Shown piece after piece: positions 28,847-37,424 of a stretch of DNA of 64,000 nt. The notes below the pieces were generated by a model that searched no databases, was not told the DNA's origin, and saw only the letters and a program-made list of their open reading frames with translations. The position numbers were made by a program, and so were the translations under genes. Source of the stretch: Rheinheimera lutimaris (lineage in GTDB: Bacteria > Pseudomonadota > Gammaproteobacteria > Enterobacterales > Alteromonadaceae); NCBI RefSeq assembly GCF_013283795.1, contig NZ_JABSOD010000001.1, positions 190,009 through 254,008 of the forward strand. Direction: 5' to 3'. Positions within the stretch are counted from its first letter, which is position 1, and every line of letters begins with the position of its first letter.

Positions 28847-29468
28847 GCAATGGCTCGAAGGTAAAATCAGCGCTGAGCACTGTGCGCAGCAACTGCAACA
28901 CGACCCGCTATGGTATGGCCGGCTGCAAAATGCTCTGGCAGTGCATGCTGATGCTAAAACACCTGAGTTTGCCGCTATACCGGCGTTTGACGCCAGCAGT
29001 GCTTTTGCCGGCCAGTGGCAACGCCCCGCGCCAAAACGCAGTTGGTGGCCGCAAGTCAGCCTGGCGCTGTCCTGTGCGGCAATGCTGATCAGCTTATCGC
29101 CGGCACAGTTTCGTCTGCAGGATGGCAGCCTGACGTTAAGCTGGCATAACCCCAAAGCCGAAGTCGATGCAGCAGTAACCAGCGCACTTACCGCGTACCG
29201 GCAACAGCAGCAACAATGGCTGGCGCAGCAACTGGATTTTCAGCAACAAAATACCAGCTCGCAGCTGGTGCTGTTAAAAGACTATTTACAGGATGAGCTG
29301 AAACGCGACCAGCGCAGCGATATGCTGCAACTGGTGGAATATCTGAACCAGCAACGTCAGTCTGACTGGCAATACTGGCAGGAAAACTATCAACCGATGC
29401 AGGCCGGCTATCGCCCTGCTGACAGCTACTATTTAACCCCAACAGACAGCGGAGTGGTAAAACCATGA
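28821..29468 (+). CDS. Putative membrane anti-sigma factor
   Basis: The protein (215 residues) has a short cytoplasmic part with QQIFEQWLEGKISAEHCAQQ, one membrane helix at about 76-94 and a Gln-rich periplasmic tail (about 95-215). The topology, size and coupling to the ECF gene suggest an anti-sigma factor, but no clear zinc anti-sigma motif is seen, so this is inference. The ATG at 28821 follows GGAGGA closely; a longer frame beginning at 28722 is inside the sigma gene. It overlaps the next gene by four bases. Confidence 0.7.
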   Translation: MSNNQQIFEQWLEGKISAEHCAQQLQHDPLWYGRLQNALAVHADAKTPEFAAIPAFDASSAFAGQWQRPAPKRSWWPQVSLALSCAAMLISLSPAQFRLQDGSLTLSWHNPKAEVDAAVTSALTAYRQQQQQWLAQQLDFQQQNTSSQLVLLKDYLQDELKRDQRSDMLQLVEYLNQQRQSDWQYWQENYQPMQAGYRPADSYYLTPTDSGVVKP

Positions 29469-30352
29469 TTGCATTACGTCGTACCTCATTACTTGTTGCA
29501 GCTTGCGCTGCGATTATCGGCCACAGCCCGCTGCTTGCTGCAGACGTCAGCCCGGCGCTGAAGAAAAACGCCGATATCCTGCAGACCATTTTGCACACCG
29601 CGTTTAAAGACAGTGAGCAAGCCAGGCTGTCGTCACTGCAATACAGTTATTTAAGCGGCCAGGGCATACTGTTTCAGGCCAGCAGCGGCAGCCGGCACAG
29701 GTTTGAGTTCAGAAATATCACTATGCAATCAGCTCCTGCAGCACCGGTTGCTCCCTTGCCACCGCTGCCGGGCAGCGAGTTTGAGTTTGAATTTGACAGC
29801 AGTGATATTGAACAAATAACTGAAGCGGCGGAGCAAATGGCCGAGCAAATGCATGACCAGCACCGCCAGGCGTACCGCATTGCAGAAAAGCAGCGGGTAA
29901 TAGAGCGGGAGCTAAGGGATGCTGAGCGTGAAAAACGTGATATTGAATTTAATAAAAGCCTGACCACACTGGACAAAGAGCAACAGCAGGAGCTGCAAAA
30001 GTTGCAGCAAAAAACTAAACTGCTGCAGGAAAAACTGACAGAGGTGGCCAAAGAAGCCGGATTAAGCCGCAAACAACTGGAAGAGCAGCGGGCTAAGCAA
30101 TTGGCTGAACAACAGCAACAAACGGCGGCGATGGTAAAAACCGTTGGCGAGAAGTTCAGCCAGGTGTTGTGTGATTACGGTGCCAGCCTGCGCGATATGC
30201 CGGATAACGAATATGTTACCTTGCAGGTGAATAACCGCGGCAGCGAAGGGCGCTATTACTGGGTGGTTAAAAAGGCCGATATTAACCAATGCATGACCGG
30301 GAAAATTAAAGCCAAAGATTTACTGGCCAAAACCACCAGCTATCAGTTCTAG
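29465..30352 (+). CDS. Exported coiled-coil protein of the ECF operon, unknown function
   Basis: A signal peptide (about 1-25, cleavage near LLAADV) leads to a 270-residue periplasmic protein. Visible parts are a small N-terminal domain (about 28-90), a Pro-rich linker (PVAPLPPLPGS), an acidic stretch and a long charged coiled coil (about 115-225). A C-terminal domain follows with two Cys (LCDYGASLRDM and INQCMTG) that could pair. I do not recognise the family. Its ATG overlaps the stop of the putative anti-sigma gene. It may be the signal-sensing or effector component. Confidence 0.7.
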   Translation: MIALRRTSLLVAACAAIIGHSPLLAADVSPALKKNADILQTILHTAFKDSEQARLSSLQYSYLSGQGILFQASSGSRHRFEFRNITMQSAPAAPVAPLPPLPGSEFEFEFDSSDIEQITEAAEQMAEQMHDQHRQAYRIAEKQRVIERELRDAEREKRDIEFNKSLTTLDKEQQQELQKLQQKTKLLQEKLTEVAKEAGLSRKQLEEQRAKQLAEQQQQTAAMVKTVGEKFSQVLCDYGASLRDMPDNEYVTLQVNNRGSEGRYYWVVKKADINQCMTGKIKAKDLLAKTTSYQF

Positions 30353-30444
30353 CATAAAACCGATACCAATACTGCCGGTGAAAGTTAACGAACCGGTTTG
30401 CCCACGCCAACGCGCCGTAAACCCATCCCTGGGGGCTCGACTAT

Positions 30445-30464
30445 AAACTTCATCCATGAAGTTT
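30445..30464. repeat. Palindromic hairpin after the ECF operon
   Basis: AAACTTCAT-CC-ATGAAGTTT is a perfect 9-base inverted repeat with a 2-base loop, about 90 bases beyond the last gene of the ECF operon. It may stop or stabilise that transcript and lies next to the REP-like copy A. Confidence 0.6.
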
Positions 30465-30470
30465 ATCCTT

Positions 30471-30512
30471 CGGACCAGCGCAGCTGTTCAAATTCGCTCC
30501 GGGCGAATTTGT
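30471..30512 (+). repeat. REP-like intergenic element, copy A
   Basis: The 42-base unit contains GGACCAGC and the hairpin CAAATTCG-N7-CGAATTTG. A second copy in opposite orientation lies at 36850-36891. Both sit between convergent genes. The intergenic stretch 30353-30591 holds nothing else that I can support. Confidence 0.65.
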
Positions 30513-30591
30513 CAGTATCCATGCCTTCAACGGTTGGCTTAGGGCAAGCCGATTCTCACTCAGCTGCTCAGCATTACAGCTGTCTGATGCA

Positions 30592-31215
30592 CTAAAGCTT
30601 CGGCCGGTGCATTTGAAACCGTGTTGTTGCATCCGCAACAAAATAGTCCGCCGGGCCACCGCCGCGCAGCACCGGCTGTGCCGCTGCCGTGTCATAAATA
30701 CCGTCTACCAGCAAATGCCGCGCAATATGCACTCCCACCACTTCGCCAAACACCATCCAGGTGGTGATCTTGCTGCCATCAGCCGCAGTTAGCTGCAATA
30801 CCTGGCTTAGCCTGCATTCAAAGGTTACCGGGCTTTGGGCCACATGCGGCACCTTAATAATGCTGGAGGCCTTCGCGGTTAACCCGGCCAGGGCAAATTC
30901 ATCCACCTCCGGCGCCACAGCGGCACTGGTCTGGTTCATCGCTTGTGCTAATGGTTTAGTTACCAGGTTCCAGCAAAACTCGCCGGTTTGCTCAATATTG
31001 CGCACCGTATCTTTGTAACTGGTGCTGGCAAAGCCAATAATCGGCGGTGTGTAATTAAAGGCATTAAAAAAACTGTAGGGCGCCAGGTTCAGCTGGCCAG
31101 CACTGTCTTGGGAGGAAATCCAGCCAATTGGCCGCGGTGCTACTAAGGCATTAAACGGGTCGTGCGCCAGGCCATGGCCTTTGGCCGGTTCATAAAAATA
31201 GATACTGTCGGACAT
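30592..31215 (-). CDS. Flavin reductase-like FMN-binding protein
   Basis: The protein (207 residues) has the flavin reductase-like split-barrel fold: FNALVAPRPIGWISS, then NLAPYSFFNAFNYTPPIIGF with the FMN-contacting Ser/Phe segment and FECRLSQVLQL. It probably binds FMN and belongs to the DIM6/NTAB group; the substrate is unknown. The start is the ATG at 31215 (MSDSIYFYEP). It diverges from the 2OG-Fe(II) oxygenase gene. Confidence 0.88.
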   Translation of the reverse strand: MSDSIYFYEPAKGHGLAHDPFNALVAPRPIGWISSQDSAGQLNLAPYSFFNAFNYTPPIIGFASTSYKDTVRNIEQTGEFCWNLVTKPLAQAMNQTSAAVAPEVDEFALAGLTAKASSIIKVPHVAQSPVTFECRLSQVLQLTAADGSKITTWMVFGEVVGVHIARHLLVDGIYDTAAAQPVLRGGGPADYFVADATTRFQMHRPKL

Positions 31216-31320
31216 TATTATCAGCAAGATTAACCAAAGTGCTGCCAGCCTACCAAAATCTGCTTTGGCTGCGTAAGCTTTTCAGCGACAATAGCAGGAC
31301 TTTTTCTGCTGAGCCTTGCT

Positions 31321-31953
31321 ATGTCCGGTTCTGTGTTAGCCAGCGATGCGCTGAATTTCGATGCCATTATTGACGCCTTTTATCAGCATGGCTGGGTCTG
31401 GCTGCCAAACTTTCTAAGCCCGCAGCTTAACGCCGCCTTGTTGCACGAGGCGCAGCATGAAGCGCAACTGACACCGGCCGGCATCGGCAGGCAGAGCGCA
31501 CATCAGGTAAATCAGCAAATCCGTCGTGATGCTACGCAGTGGTTTGATGGCCAAAGCGCGGCCCAGCAGCAATATCTGACCTTAATGGCACAGCTGCAGC
31601 TGATATTTAACCGCCGCTGCTTTTTAGGCTTGTTCGATTTTGAATGTCACTTTGCCCGTTACAATAAGGGTGATTACTACCAAAAACATGTTGATGCCTT
31701 TAGCGGCCGCTCTAACCGCGTACTTACCACCGTAAGCTACTTAAATAGCGTAAGCGCCGGTGGCGAACTGGCGTTATATGATGAACACGACCGGCTGATA
31801 GATAAATTTCTCCCCACCGCCGGCAGCTTGGTGTTATTTGAAAGCGAGCGTTTCCCGCATCAGGTGCTACCGGCCATCGATACCCGCTACAGCATTGCCG
31901 GCTGGTTTCGTAAAAATGCCAGCATTAACGGCGTGCTGGATCCGGCCAGTTAA
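31321..31953 (+). CDS. 2-oxoglutarate/Fe(II)-dependent oxygenase (prolyl 4-hydroxylase type)
   Basis: The double-stranded beta-helix motif is complete: HxD in YYQKHVDAFSGRSNRVLT, the distal His in FPHQVLP and the 2-oxoglutarate Arg in DTRYSIAGWFR. The N-terminal HGWVWLPNFLS is typical of P4H-like SM-20 proteins. The 210 residues have family length. The substrate is unknown. It lies just upstream of the copper cluster but ends 7 bases before the next ATG, so they could be cotranscribed. Confidence 0.88.
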   Translation: MSGSVLASDALNFDAIIDAFYQHGWVWLPNFLSPQLNAALLHEAQHEAQLTPAGIGRQSAHQVNQQIRRDATQWFDGQSAAQQQYLTLMAQLQLIFNRRCFLGLFDFECHFARYNKGDYYQKHVDAFSGRSNRVLTTVSYLNSVSAGGELALYDEHDRLIDKFLPTAGSLVLFESERFPHQVLPAIDTRYSIAGWFRKNASINGVLDPAS

Positions 31954-31960
31954 AGCGTCT

Positions 31961-32356
31961 ATGATAGCCGCCATGCGCACCGTATTCAGTTATTTGCTAT
32001 TGCTTACGTTGACACTATCCGGCCTGACCGGATCGGTGCAAGCTGCGCATGCTTACACCCTGGCCGATGCCCTTAGCCATAAAACGACTCAACCGCAAAC
32101 TACTGACACAGAGCATGAAATGCCATGCCACAGCGCAAAAAAAGCTGCCGTTGCAGACACTGAACACGACTGCTGCGACCAGCCTCAGCACCAATGTAAA
32201 GGCGATTGCTGTGCTAAGCATTGCGCCACCAGCGGTGCCTTGCTGGCCACTGAATTATTCCGCTATATCCGCCCCGATAACGCTGTTGCACAGCAAACCG
32301 TGCGCCTGCCGCAGTGGTTATTTGCCGAAGATCCGCCGCCACCGATAAACGCCTGA
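31961..32356 (+). CDS. Small exported Cys/His-rich protein before the copper pump
   Basis: The protein (131 residues) has a signal peptide (about 1-28), then a segment rich in Cys and His: MPCHSAKK, DCCDQPQHQCKGDCC and AKHC, seven Cys in about 50 residues. This fits metal binding in the periplasm and resembles small CopL-type proteins near copper genes, though I cannot prove the family. Two ATGs fit (31961 and 31973). Its place 63 bases before the CusB-like gene supports a role in copper or silver handling. Confidence 0.7.
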   Translation: MIAAMRTVFSYLLLLTLTLSGLTGSVQAAHAYTLADALSHKTTQPQTTDTEHEMPCHSAKKAAVADTEHDCCDQPQHQCKGDCCAKHCATSGALLATELFRYIRPDNAVAQQTVRLPQWLFAEDPPPPINA

Positions 32357-32373
32357 AACCGCTTTGTAGTTAA

Positions 32374-32387
32374 TGTCGTGCTGTAGC
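32374..32387. repeat. Short palindrome before the cusB-like gene
   Basis: CGTGCT-GT-AGCACG (32374-32387) lies in the 63-base gap before the adaptor gene. It may be an RNA hairpin or a regulator half-site; it does not match a MerR/CueR spacing pattern that I can defend. Confidence 0.4.
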
Positions 32388-32419
32388 ACGCGGCTTAAGT
32401 TTTGTTTCAGGAAAATACT

Positions 32420-33649
32420 ATGTTTAAGTTTTATGTTCTGGCGCTGCTGTTATTGCAGGGCTTACTGATACTATCGGCGCAGGCACAGGATCACAGCGGG
32501 CATGCTCATGCCAGCCCGGTCGCGGCAGCACAAAGTGTGTTAGCCGAAGCCAGCCCTTTATATGTCTGTCCAATGCACCAGCATATTCAGCAGGGCGAAC
32601 CCGGAAACTGCCCGATTTGTGGTATGGATTTAGTGCTGCAGCGTCAGCAAAAAACGGCGCAGGTGCAGGTAAACGGTGCCATGCAACAGGCACTGGCTAT
32701 CCGCACTGAAGCAGCTGCCCCACGCACCTTATGGCGCTTTATCGACACCTTTGCCACGGTGCAGTACGCCGAAGATGCCATTCACCACAGCCACATCCGT
32801 GCTGAGGGCTGGATAGAACAGCTGTTTGTGCGCAGTTTGGGCCAACGCGTTAAGGCCGGCGACAAGTTGTTTAGCTACTATGCACCCGATTTACTGGTGG
32901 CACAGGACGATTATCTGCAAGCATTATCGGTTAGCAAACAAAACGGCGAGCGTAGCAGCAGCTTAGTTAAACGCGCCGAAACCCGCCTGCGGCTGCTTGG
33001 CCTGAGCGATAAAGACATTAACCAACTGCAACAAAGCCGGCAAAGCCAGTATCAGATCACGGTTTACGCCCATCAGGATGGCGTGGTTACTATGCTGAAC
33101 GTGCGCGATGGTATGTATATCAAGCCCGGCGATACTTTAATTGAAATTACCAGTTTAAACAGTGTCTGGTTGGTAGCCGATGTGGCCGAAGCCCAACAAA
33201 GCTGGTTGTTTAACGGCATGAGCGCCGAAGTGGATATTCCGTCGCAGCACGTAAGTGCCATTGATGCCAAGGTGGATTACATCTACCCGGCGCTGGATGC
33301 ACAAAGCCGCAGCAGCAAAGTACGGCTGACGCTGGACAACAGCAAGCAACTGCTTAAACCGAATATGCTGTTACCGGTAAGGCTGTATGGTGGCCCGTTG
33401 CGTGATGTGCTTAGCGTGCCGCGTGATGCCGTGCTGCTAAACGGCAACAGCAGCCGGGTGGTGGTGCAAAATGGTGATAACTTCAGCGTGCGCACTATCA
33501 CTACCGGCAGCAGTGCTCAGGGCTATGTTGAAGTACTGTCCGGCTTACATGACGGCGAGCTGGTGGTGGTATCCGGCCAGTTTTTACTCGATGCACAAGC
33601 CAGCCTAAGCCAGTTGCCGCAAAGCAACAGCGCCAGCCACCAGCATTAG
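32420..33649 (+). CDS. cusB: Copper/silver efflux RND periplasmic adaptor (CusB-like)
   Basis: This membrane fusion protein would link the RND pump to an outer-membrane channel and bind Cu(I)/Ag(I). After a signal peptide (about 1-23), a heavy-metal-binding domain has YVCPMHQHIQQ and GNCPICGMDLV (about 47-72). The adaptor body follows, with GWIEQLFVRSLGQRVKAGD and YIKPGDTLIEITSLNSVW. The 409 residues match CusB. The ATG at 32420 follows CAGGA. The start lies 63 bases after the Cys/His-rich gene and the end is 11 bases before cusA. Confidence 0.92.
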   Translation: MFKFYVLALLLLQGLLILSAQAQDHSGHAHASPVAAAQSVLAEASPLYVCPMHQHIQQGEPGNCPICGMDLVLQRQQKTAQVQVNGAMQQALAIRTEAAAPRTLWRFIDTFATVQYAEDAIHHSHIRAEGWIEQLFVRSLGQRVKAGDKLFSYYAPDLLVAQDDYLQALSVSKQNGERSSSLVKRAETRLRLLGLSDKDINQLQQSRQSQYQITVYAHQDGVVTMLNVRDGMYIKPGDTLIEITSLNSVWLVADVAEAQQSWLFNGMSAEVDIPSQHVSAIDAKVDYIYPALDAQSRSSKVRLTLDNSKQLLKPNMLLPVRLYGGPLRDVLSVPRDAVLLNGNSSRVVVQNGDNFSVRTITTGSSAQGYVEVLSGLHDGELVVVSGQFLLDAQASLSQLPQSNSASHQH

Positions 33650-33660
33650 GAGCTAACGCG

Positions 33661-36600
33661 ATGATTAAGGCTATTATTCGCTGGTCGGTGCAAAACCCGC
33701 TGCTGGTATTATTAACCACACTGGCGCTGGCATTATTTGGTTATCAGGCCAGCCAGCAGCTGAAGCTGGATGCGCTGCCGGATTTATCCGACGTGCAGGT
33801 GATTATTAAAACCAGTTATCCTGGCCAAACCCCCGAAACTATTGAGCAGCAAGTCAGTTATCCGCTGTCGACAGCACTGCTGGCTGTTCCCAAGGCCAAA
33901 GCCGTACGCAGCTTTTCGATGCCAAACGACAGCTACCTGTATGTTATTTTTGAAGACGCCACCGACCCTTACTGGGCACGCTCACGGGTATTGGAATATT
34001 TGCAAACCGTTAGCCTGCCTGCTGGCGCTAAAGCCAGCTTAGGTCCTGATGCCAGCGGCGTCGGTTGGATTTTCCAATATGCGTTAACCGCAAAAAATAC
34101 CGATATATCATTAGAGCAGCTTACCAGCCTGCAGCAATTTTACCTGACGCCGGAGCTGCAAAGCGTCGCCGGCGTGGCGGAAGTGGCCAGCATTGGCGGT
34201 ATGGCCAAAACCTATCAGTTACAGCTTGAGCCGCGCTTAATGCGCGCTTTTAACGTTACCTTATCCCAGGTTATTGCCGCAATAAACAGCCACAACCAGC
34301 AACAGGGCGGCAGTGTGATTGAAGTGGCCGAAACCGAGCTGCTGGTGCAGGCCGGTGATTATATTCAGTCGCTGGCTGATTTAGCCGCGGTGCCGCTGGG
34401 TGTGCGTAACAGCGCTGACTACCCGCTAACTCTGGCCGATATCGGCAGCGTACAAACTGTGCCGGGCGCACGGCGCGGTATTGCCGAGCTGAACGGCGAA
34501 GGTGAAGTGGTCGGTGGCATTATTGTTATGCGCCATGGTGAAAACGCGCTTAGCACTATAGCAGCGGTAAAACGTAAACTGGCGGAGTTGAACAACGGCC
34601 TGCCCGACGGCGTAGCGCTGGTAACCGTGTACGACCGCGCTGAGCTGATTGAAAAGACCGTCAGCAATTTAAGCCAGAAGCTGCTGGAAGAAATGGCTGT
34701 TGTGGCACTGGTATGTCTGGTGTTTTTACTGCATGCGCGCTCGGCGTTAATCGCCGTCATCAGTTTGCCGCTGGCGCTGCTGGCCAGTATTTTACTGATG
34801 CAGCAACTGGGTATTAACGCTAACGTAATGAGCCTGGGCGGCATTGCCATTGCTATCGGCGCCCTGGTTGATGCCGCCATTGTAATGGTAGAGCACGGCC
34901 ATAAAAAGCTGGAGCAGGCCCGCGCCAACGGCCGCCAGTTAACTACAGCGGAGTTTCGTCAGACCATTATCGACGCCTGCCTTGATGTCGGCCCGGCGCT
35001 GTTTTTCTCCTTGCTGGTGATCACCGTCAGCTTTTTACCGGTGTTTATGCTCGAAGCTCAGGAAGGCCGTTTATTTGCCCCGCTGGCGTACACCAAAACC
35101 TTTGCTATGGCCTCTGCCGCTATTTTGGCAATTACGTTAATTCCGGTGTTAATGCTGTATTTTTTACGCGGCAAGATACCGTCAGAGCAGAAAAACCCGC
35201 TCAGCCGCGGCTTAATTGCGCTGTATACGCCACTGCTTAAACTGTGCCTGCGCTTTCCAACCACCTTAGTGCTGCTCAGTGTGCTGGCACTGGCCTCAAG
35301 CCTGTTGCCGTGGCAGCGTTTATCCAGTGAGTTTATGCCGGCCTTTGCCGAGGGCGACCTGTTGTATATGCCCACTACCCTGCCCGGTTTAAGCCCGGCC
35401 ACAGCAGCCAAATTACTGCAGCAAACCGACCGCTTAATTAAAACCGTACCCGAGGTAGCAACCGTGCTGGGCAAAAGCGGCCGCGCCAACACCGCTACAG
35501 ACCCGGCTCCGCTGACCATGCTGGAAACCAGCATTAAACTTAAGCCGCAAAGCCAGTGGCGTGACGGTTTTACGCTGGACGATATTATTGCTGAGTTAGA
35601 CGCTGCGGTGCAGGTACCCGGGCTGACCAACGCCTGGCTGCCGCCGATAAAAACCCGCATTGATATGCTCTCCACCGGCATCCGCACCCCGGTGGGTGTG
35701 CGCGTTAGCGGGCCGGATCTGAGCACTATTTCACAGGTGGCGCAGCAGTTGGAAGCTGAGATTAAGCAATTACCCGGCAGCCGTTCAGTGTTTGCCGAGC
35801 GCGCCGAAGATGGCCTTTACTTACACATTACGCCGGACTTAACCCAGCTGGGCCGCTACGGCATCACCCTGACCGAGCTGCAGCAATACGTCGCTTTTGC
35901 CATAGGCGGCGCGCCGGTGGCGCAAAGTATTCAGGGCCGCGAGCGTTACGATATCAGCCTGCGCTACCCGCGTGATTATCGCAGCCACCCGGATGATATT
36001 CGCCGGTTACCGCTGCAAAGCCGCGACGGCGCTTATGTGCTGCTGGAGCAAGTGGCAAAGGTAGAAGTGGTAAATGGCCCGGTGATGATCCGCGCCGAAA
36101 ACGCCCGCTTAACCAGTTGGGTCTATATCGACTTACCGGCGCAAACCCAGCTGGGCAGTTATATAGCACAGCTGCAAAGCTTGTTGGCAAGTCAGCGTTT
36201 TCCGCCCCAAGTCAGCGTTAGCATTGGCGGCCAGTATGAATATATGCTGCGCGTAACACAGCGGCTGGAGCAACTGGTGCCCTTTACGCTGCTGCTTATC
36301 GTGGTGCTGCTGTATTTGACCTTCCGCCGCTTTAGTGATGTGGTACTGGTATTGGTTACGCTGCCGTTTGCCCTCAGTGGTAGCTTGTGGTTGCTGTATT
36401 TGCTCGATTATCAGTTATCTGTCGCCGTGGCCGTGGGCTTAATTGCACTCAGCGGTGTCGCCGCCGAATTTGCCGTGGTTATGCTGTTGTATTTAAAGCG
36501 GGCGGTAGAAGACATTCAGCCGCAAAACCAACAACAATTGTGGCAGGCCATTATGCAAGGGGCTGTCCAGCGGGTGCGGCCAAAGGCGATGACAGTACTG

Positions 36601-36780
36601 ACGATTATTGTCAGCTTGCTGCCGATTATGCTCGGCAGTGGCGCCGGCAACGAAGTGATGCAGCGCATTGCCGCCCCGATGCTGGGTGGCATGATAGCCG
36701 CACCACTGGTGTCAATGCTGCTGATGCCGGTACTGTACTTTCTGTTGCTGCGCCGTACTTTGCCGGCAAACCATGCTTAA
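33661..36780 (+). CDS. cusA: Heavy-metal RND efflux pump (CusA-like)
   Basis: CusA is the trimeric proton-driven inner-membrane pump for Cu(I)/Ag(I). The 1039 residues match the family. The HME-RND TM4 motif GALVDAAIVMVEH carries the proton-relay Asp. The metal-path region has TDPAPLTMLETSIKLKP and KTRIDMLSTGIRTP, whose Met residues correspond to those of E. coli CusA and favour Cu/Ag over Co/Zn/Cd. No outer-membrane CusC partner is encoded next to it. Confidence 0.93.
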   Translation: MIKAIIRWSVQNPLLVLLTTLALALFGYQASQQLKLDALPDLSDVQVIIKTSYPGQTPETIEQQVSYPLSTALLAVPKAKAVRSFSMPNDSYLYVIFEDATDPYWARSRVLEYLQTVSLPAGAKASLGPDASGVGWIFQYALTAKNTDISLEQLTSLQQFYLTPELQSVAGVAEVASIGGMAKTYQLQLEPRLMRAFNVTLSQVIAAINSHNQQQGGSVIEVAETELLVQAGDYIQSLADLAAVPLGVRNSADYPLTLADIGSVQTVPGARRGIAELNGEGEVVGGIIVMRHGENALSTIAAVKRKLAELNNGLPDGVALVTVYDRAELIEKTVSNLSQKLLEEMAVVALVCLVFLLHARSALIAVISLPLALLASILLMQQLGINANVMSLGGIAIAIGALVDAAIVMVEHGHKKLEQARANGRQLTTAEFRQTIIDACLDVGPALFFSLLVITVSFLPVFMLEAQEGRLFAPLAYTKTFAMASAAILAITLIPVLMLYFLRGKIPSEQKNPLSRGLIALYTPLLKLCLRFPTTLVLLSVLALASSLLPWQRLSSEFMPAFAEGDLLYMPTTLPGLSPATAAKLLQQTDRLIKTVPEVATVLGKSGRANTATDPAPLTMLETSIKLKPQSQWRDGFTLDDIIAELDAAVQVPGLTNAWLPPIKTRIDMLSTGIRTPVGVRVSGPDLSTISQVAQQLEAEIKQLPGSRSVFAERAEDGLYLHITPDLTQLGRYGITLTELQQYVAFAIGGAPVAQSIQGRERYDISLRYPRDYRSHPDDIRRLPLQSRDGAYVLLEQVAKVEVVNGPVMIRAENARLTSWVYIDLPAQTQLGSYIAQLQSLLASQRFPPQVSVSIGGQYEYMLRVTQRLEQLVPFTLLLIVVLLYLTFRRFSDVVLVLVTLPFALSGSLWLLYLLDYQLSVAVAVGLIALSGVAAEFAVVMLLYLKRAVEDIQPQNQQQLWQAIMQGAVQRVRPKAMTVLTIIVSLLPIMLGSGAGNEVMQRIAAPMLGGMIAAPLVSMLLMPVLYFLLLRRTLPANHA

Positions 36781-36826
36781 GCAGGCACACAGCAGAGTTA
36801 GTTGCCGATAGCGCAGCCACAGACAT

Positions 36827-36840
36827 TTTCGCGTTAGCGA
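36827..36840. repeat. Short hairpin after cusA
   Basis: TTCGC-GTTA-GCGAA lies about 50 bases beyond the cusA stop and just before REP-like copy B. It may help end the cusA transcript, but no T run follows. Confidence 0.4.
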
Positions 36841-36849
36841 AGGCGGATA

Positions 36850-36891
36850 ACAAATTCGTCCGGAACGAATTTGGTCAGCGCAGCTGGTCCG
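36850..36891 (-). repeat. REP-like intergenic element, copy B
   Basis: This is the inverse of copy A at 30471-30512, with the perfect hairpin CAAATTCG-TCCGGAA-CGAATTTG and the shared GGACCAGC block on the minus strand. It lies between cusA and the DUF192 gene, which converge. Nothing else is evident in 36781-36969. Confidence 0.65.
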
Positions 36892-36969
36892 CTTGGTGGA
36901 GGGTAGGATGCCCGTAACCCCACTGTGGCGAGCAGAGCGGCAACTATCTCGTGCTACGAAGCTGGTGAG

Positions 36970-37407
36970 TTAGTTCTGGTGTTTCGGCAGCTCTACCTTT
37001 TGCCCTACCGCTACGCCATGTTTAGCAAACCAGCCACGCGGCATTTCCAGTGCAGCGATTACAGGCTTGGCAGACGGCACCGCTGTGGTATCGAAAGGCT
37101 CCAGCGTTATCAGTTCTGCTATGCGCCAGTCCGGGCCAATATAGGCTACATCCAGTGCCATAGCGGTATTGGCCATCCACAGCGCTATCGCTCTGGGCTC
37201 GCGGTATAGCAACAACATACCGGGATCCGCACTTTGCTGAAACATCAGCCCCTGTGCACGTTTTTCCGCTGTATCTGCCAGCTGCACCTCGATCAACACG
37301 TCACCCACCTGCAGCGGCACCAGGCTAAATACTTCACGTGGCTCATCCGGTACAGCGCAAACTAATAGCGGCAATATCATTGCCAGCGCTGCCAAAAATC
37401 GTGTCAT
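36970..37407 (-). CDS. DUF192 family exported protein
   Basis: A signal peptide (about 1-18) is followed by a DUF192 domain: VEVQLADTAEKRAQGLMFQ-type N-terminal block, LLYREPRAIALWMANTAMALD and the C-terminal PRGWFAKHGVAVGQKV. The family is a small periplasmic beta-rich fold of unknown function. It lies 17 bases after ubiA on the same strand and may be cotranscribed with ubiCA. Confidence 0.88.
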   Translation of the reverse strand: MTRFLAALAMILPLLVCAVPDEPREVFSLVPLQVGDVLIEVQLADTAEKRAQGLMFQQSADPGMLLLYREPRAIALWMANTAMALDVAYIGPDWRIAELITLEPFDTTAVPSAKPVIAALEMPRGWFAKHGVAVGQKVELPKHQN

Positions 37408-37424
37408 GCGGCTTTATCCTTGTA

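Noticed and set aside
30398-30595. 65-residue frame in the intergenic repeat region
   Set aside because: It covers hairpins and REP-like DNA, with no ribosome binding site and no similarity to a known protein.
34419-34928. 169-residue minus-strand frame inside cusA
   Set aside because: It mirrors conserved membrane helices of CusA and has no ribosome binding site or family likeness.
36387-36917. 176-residue plus-strand frame across the cusA end
   Set aside because: It reads the cusA 3' part in another frame and runs into REP-like DNA; no protein family fits.
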